NCBI GenBank assembly: GCA_018242605.1
Contig: JAFEBP010000020.1
Span: 1 to 64,000 of the forward strand
Direction: 5' to 3'
DNA length: 64,000 bases
DNA from: Planctomycetota bacterium
Lineage (GTDB): Bacteria; Planctomycetota; Phycisphaerae; Phycisphaerales; UBA1924
Positions 62,857 to 64,000 of the stretch are shown here, piece by piece. Every line of letters starts with the position of its first letter. The first letter of the stretch is position 1. A model generated the notes under the pieces. That model did no database searches. It was given only the letters and a program-made list of their open reading frames with translations, and was not told where the DNA came from. Position numbers and translations under genes: made by a program.

Positions 62857-64000
62857 ATGACGCTCCATTTCGGCGAATCGATCCGCAAAATCTCGCTTAC
62901 GATGACGCCCGCGCTGATGATGTTCTGCGCCGGGTTGGCACACGCCGTCGAGACGCCCCAGGAGCGTCTTGCGTCGTTTGTGTCCAAGATGAACAGCGAC
63001 ACGCTGGCCGACCGCGACGCAGCGGCGGTGGCCTTGCAGAGCGATCCTGGGATCACGCTGTCGATGATCGAGAAGGCTCTGGCGACCGACGCTGACAAGT
63101 TGTCCGCGGAACAGATCGAACGGCTGACCCAGGCGGGGGCGAGACTCTTTTCGGTGCAGCCGCGAGCAGCGATGGGGGTTTCCTTCTCTTGGAACGAAAA
63201 AACAGCCGACGGCGTCGAAATCAGCGGAACGATCGAGGGCTTTGATTCCAGCCGCGTGCTGCAGGCAGGGGACATCATCCAGACACTCGACGGCGAACCT
63301 CTGAAGGATCAGGTGCAGAGCCGCGCGGTGATCGTGTCGCATTCTCCCGGCGAGGAAGTGACGCTGCACGTGATCCGTCAAGGCGAGCCGCTCGTGGTGC
63401 GCCTGATGCTGGGCAACTACGCCGATTTGGACAACCGCAACCGCGCGATGCGTGCGGCCCAGAACCTTCCTTCCAACCTGAACAACGGGCTCACCAGCCA
63501 GACTATCCGCGAGGCCTGGGAGCTGCGTCGGCACCGCGTGCTCGCCAAGGGCGGACGCGAGGACGTCGCGACGATCGACGCGGGGCTCACGGATCGCAAC
63601 TGGGCCCAGATCGAGGCGGCGATGGGCGGGCACGAAGAGGCCCGGATCGTCGCGAAGGCCGACAAACGCCGCAACCGCCAGCAGGCGATGGCTCAGGCAA
63701 TGCCTCCGATGCTGCGCCAGATCCCCGTGAAGCAGGTGGTACAGAGCGACGACGACGAGCCCACCACCAATACCTCGGTGGTGGCCGGAGGGCGTGATCG
63801 CAGCGAGATCACAGGCGGTTCGCAGCCATTCTCCCTGGCTTCATACGACACCTCCGAGCGTGTTCAGCCTGACTTTGCGATGGCGCTCCGGGAGATCGAC
63901 AACCAGATGCAGATCAACCAGGCCCGTCTGCAGCAACCCAACCTTCCGGACAACTTGAAGGCCTCGCTGAAGGGTGAGTTGGAGCGACTCTCGCTCAAGC
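62857..64000 (+). CDS. PDZ-domain exported protein, 3' end beyond window
   Basis: At least 381 residues from ATG 62857, with GGAGG 9 nt upstream, open to the window end. Signal peptide-like N-terminus ends near L-A-H-A-V-E. A PDZ domain (about 108-185) contains G-V-S-F-S-W-N and G-F-D-S-S-R-V-L-Q-A-G-D-I-I-Q-T-L-D-G. The remaining part is a charged helical region with several Gln-rich stretches. Similar planctomycete proteins are undefined; it may hold other exported proteins. The 3' end lies outside. Confidence 0.75.
   Translation, partial: MTLHFGESIRKISLTMTPALMMFCAGLAHAVETPQERLASFVSKMNSDTLADRDAAAVALQSDPGITLSMIEKALATDADKLSAEQIERLTQAGARLFSVQPRAAMGVSFSWNEKTADGVEISGTIEGFDSSRVLQAGDIIQTLDGEPLKDQVQSRAVIVSHSPGEEVTLHVIRQGEPLVVRLMLGNYADLDNRNRAMRAAQNLPSNLNNGLTSQTIREAWELRRHRVLAKGGREDVATIDAGLTDRNWAQIEAAMGGHEEARIVAKADKRRNRQQAMAQAMPPMLRQIPVKQVVQSDDDEPTTNTSVVAGGRDRSEITGGSQPFSLASYDTSERVQPDFAMALREIDNQMQINQARLQQPNLPDNLKASLKGELERLSLK

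Overview
The window is GC-rich DNA from what looks like a planctomycete of the class Phycisphaerae. The indicators are five secreted proteins ending in a paired EF-hand 'GC-type' dockerin with a terminal Cys, three proteins with PEP-CTERM-like tails, a DUF1800/DUF1501 pair, a planctomycete-type ECF sigma factor, a prepilin-like protein with an H-x9-DG end, many small membrane or zinc-ribbon hypotheticals, and weak or absent Shine-Dalgarno sequences. No rRNA, CRISPR array or prophage was seen. The assignment is inference, since no marker gene was searched.

Layout. 1-3.8 kb: 3' end of metH with an 8-bp tandem repeat, an ABC-F ATPase and two small membrane proteins. 3.8-7.7 kb: secreted proteins (a W-x-E-N repeat dockerin protein, a C25 gingipain-like peptidase, an SGNH hydrolase with dockerin). 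7.7-14 kb: a LOG-family enzyme, then a divergent alpha-glucan pair (GH31 on minus, GH13 with dockerin on plus) separated by a 384-bp region holding a 15-bp palindrome. 14-17.5 kb: ECF sigma factor, secreted hypothetical, ruvB. 17.5-19 kb: an IS200-like Y1 transposase between two arrays of REP elements. 19-22 kb: M20 dipeptidase, prepilin-like gene, small membrane protein. 22-23 kb: non-coding stretch with six copies of a short motif. 23-27 kb: a fused HpnC-HpnE squalene biosynthesis gene divergent from rpsA. 27-31.9 kb: DUF4442-like, MBL-fold, RidA, a membrane protein, coaX overlapping a shortened MnmE-like GTPase. 31.9-41 kb: glycosyltransferase, bifunctional fucokinase/GDP-fucose synthase (Fkp), S41 protease, hypotheticals. 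41-45 kb: a DUF1800-DUF1501-dockerin operon. 45-47.6 kb: a DNRLRE/PEP-CTERM-like protein and an ECF/anti-sigma pair. 47.6-55 kb: rnhA, M20 amidohydrolase, a small membrane protein, ispE, a DUF642-like protein, purB, a nagB-PIG-L fusion. 55-64 kb: tRNA-Pro(CGG), rsmH, a dockerin protein, a PEP-CTERM-like protein, a three-gene redox/membrane/SDR operon, tRNA-Ser(CGA), an ACT protein, an SMR transporter and the 5' part of a PDZ protein that runs off the window.

The genes are mostly a chromosomal mix of housekeeping functions (RuvB, S1, IspE, PurB, RsmH, RNase HI, CoaX, MetH) and a large secreted or surface programme. The strongest candidates for further attention are the translationally coupled DUF1800-DUF1501-dockerin operon, the palindrome between the glucan genes, the REP/transposase cluster, the HpnC-HpnE fusion, and coaX lacking its first Asp followed by an overlapping MnmE-like GTPase without the usual C-terminal Cys.
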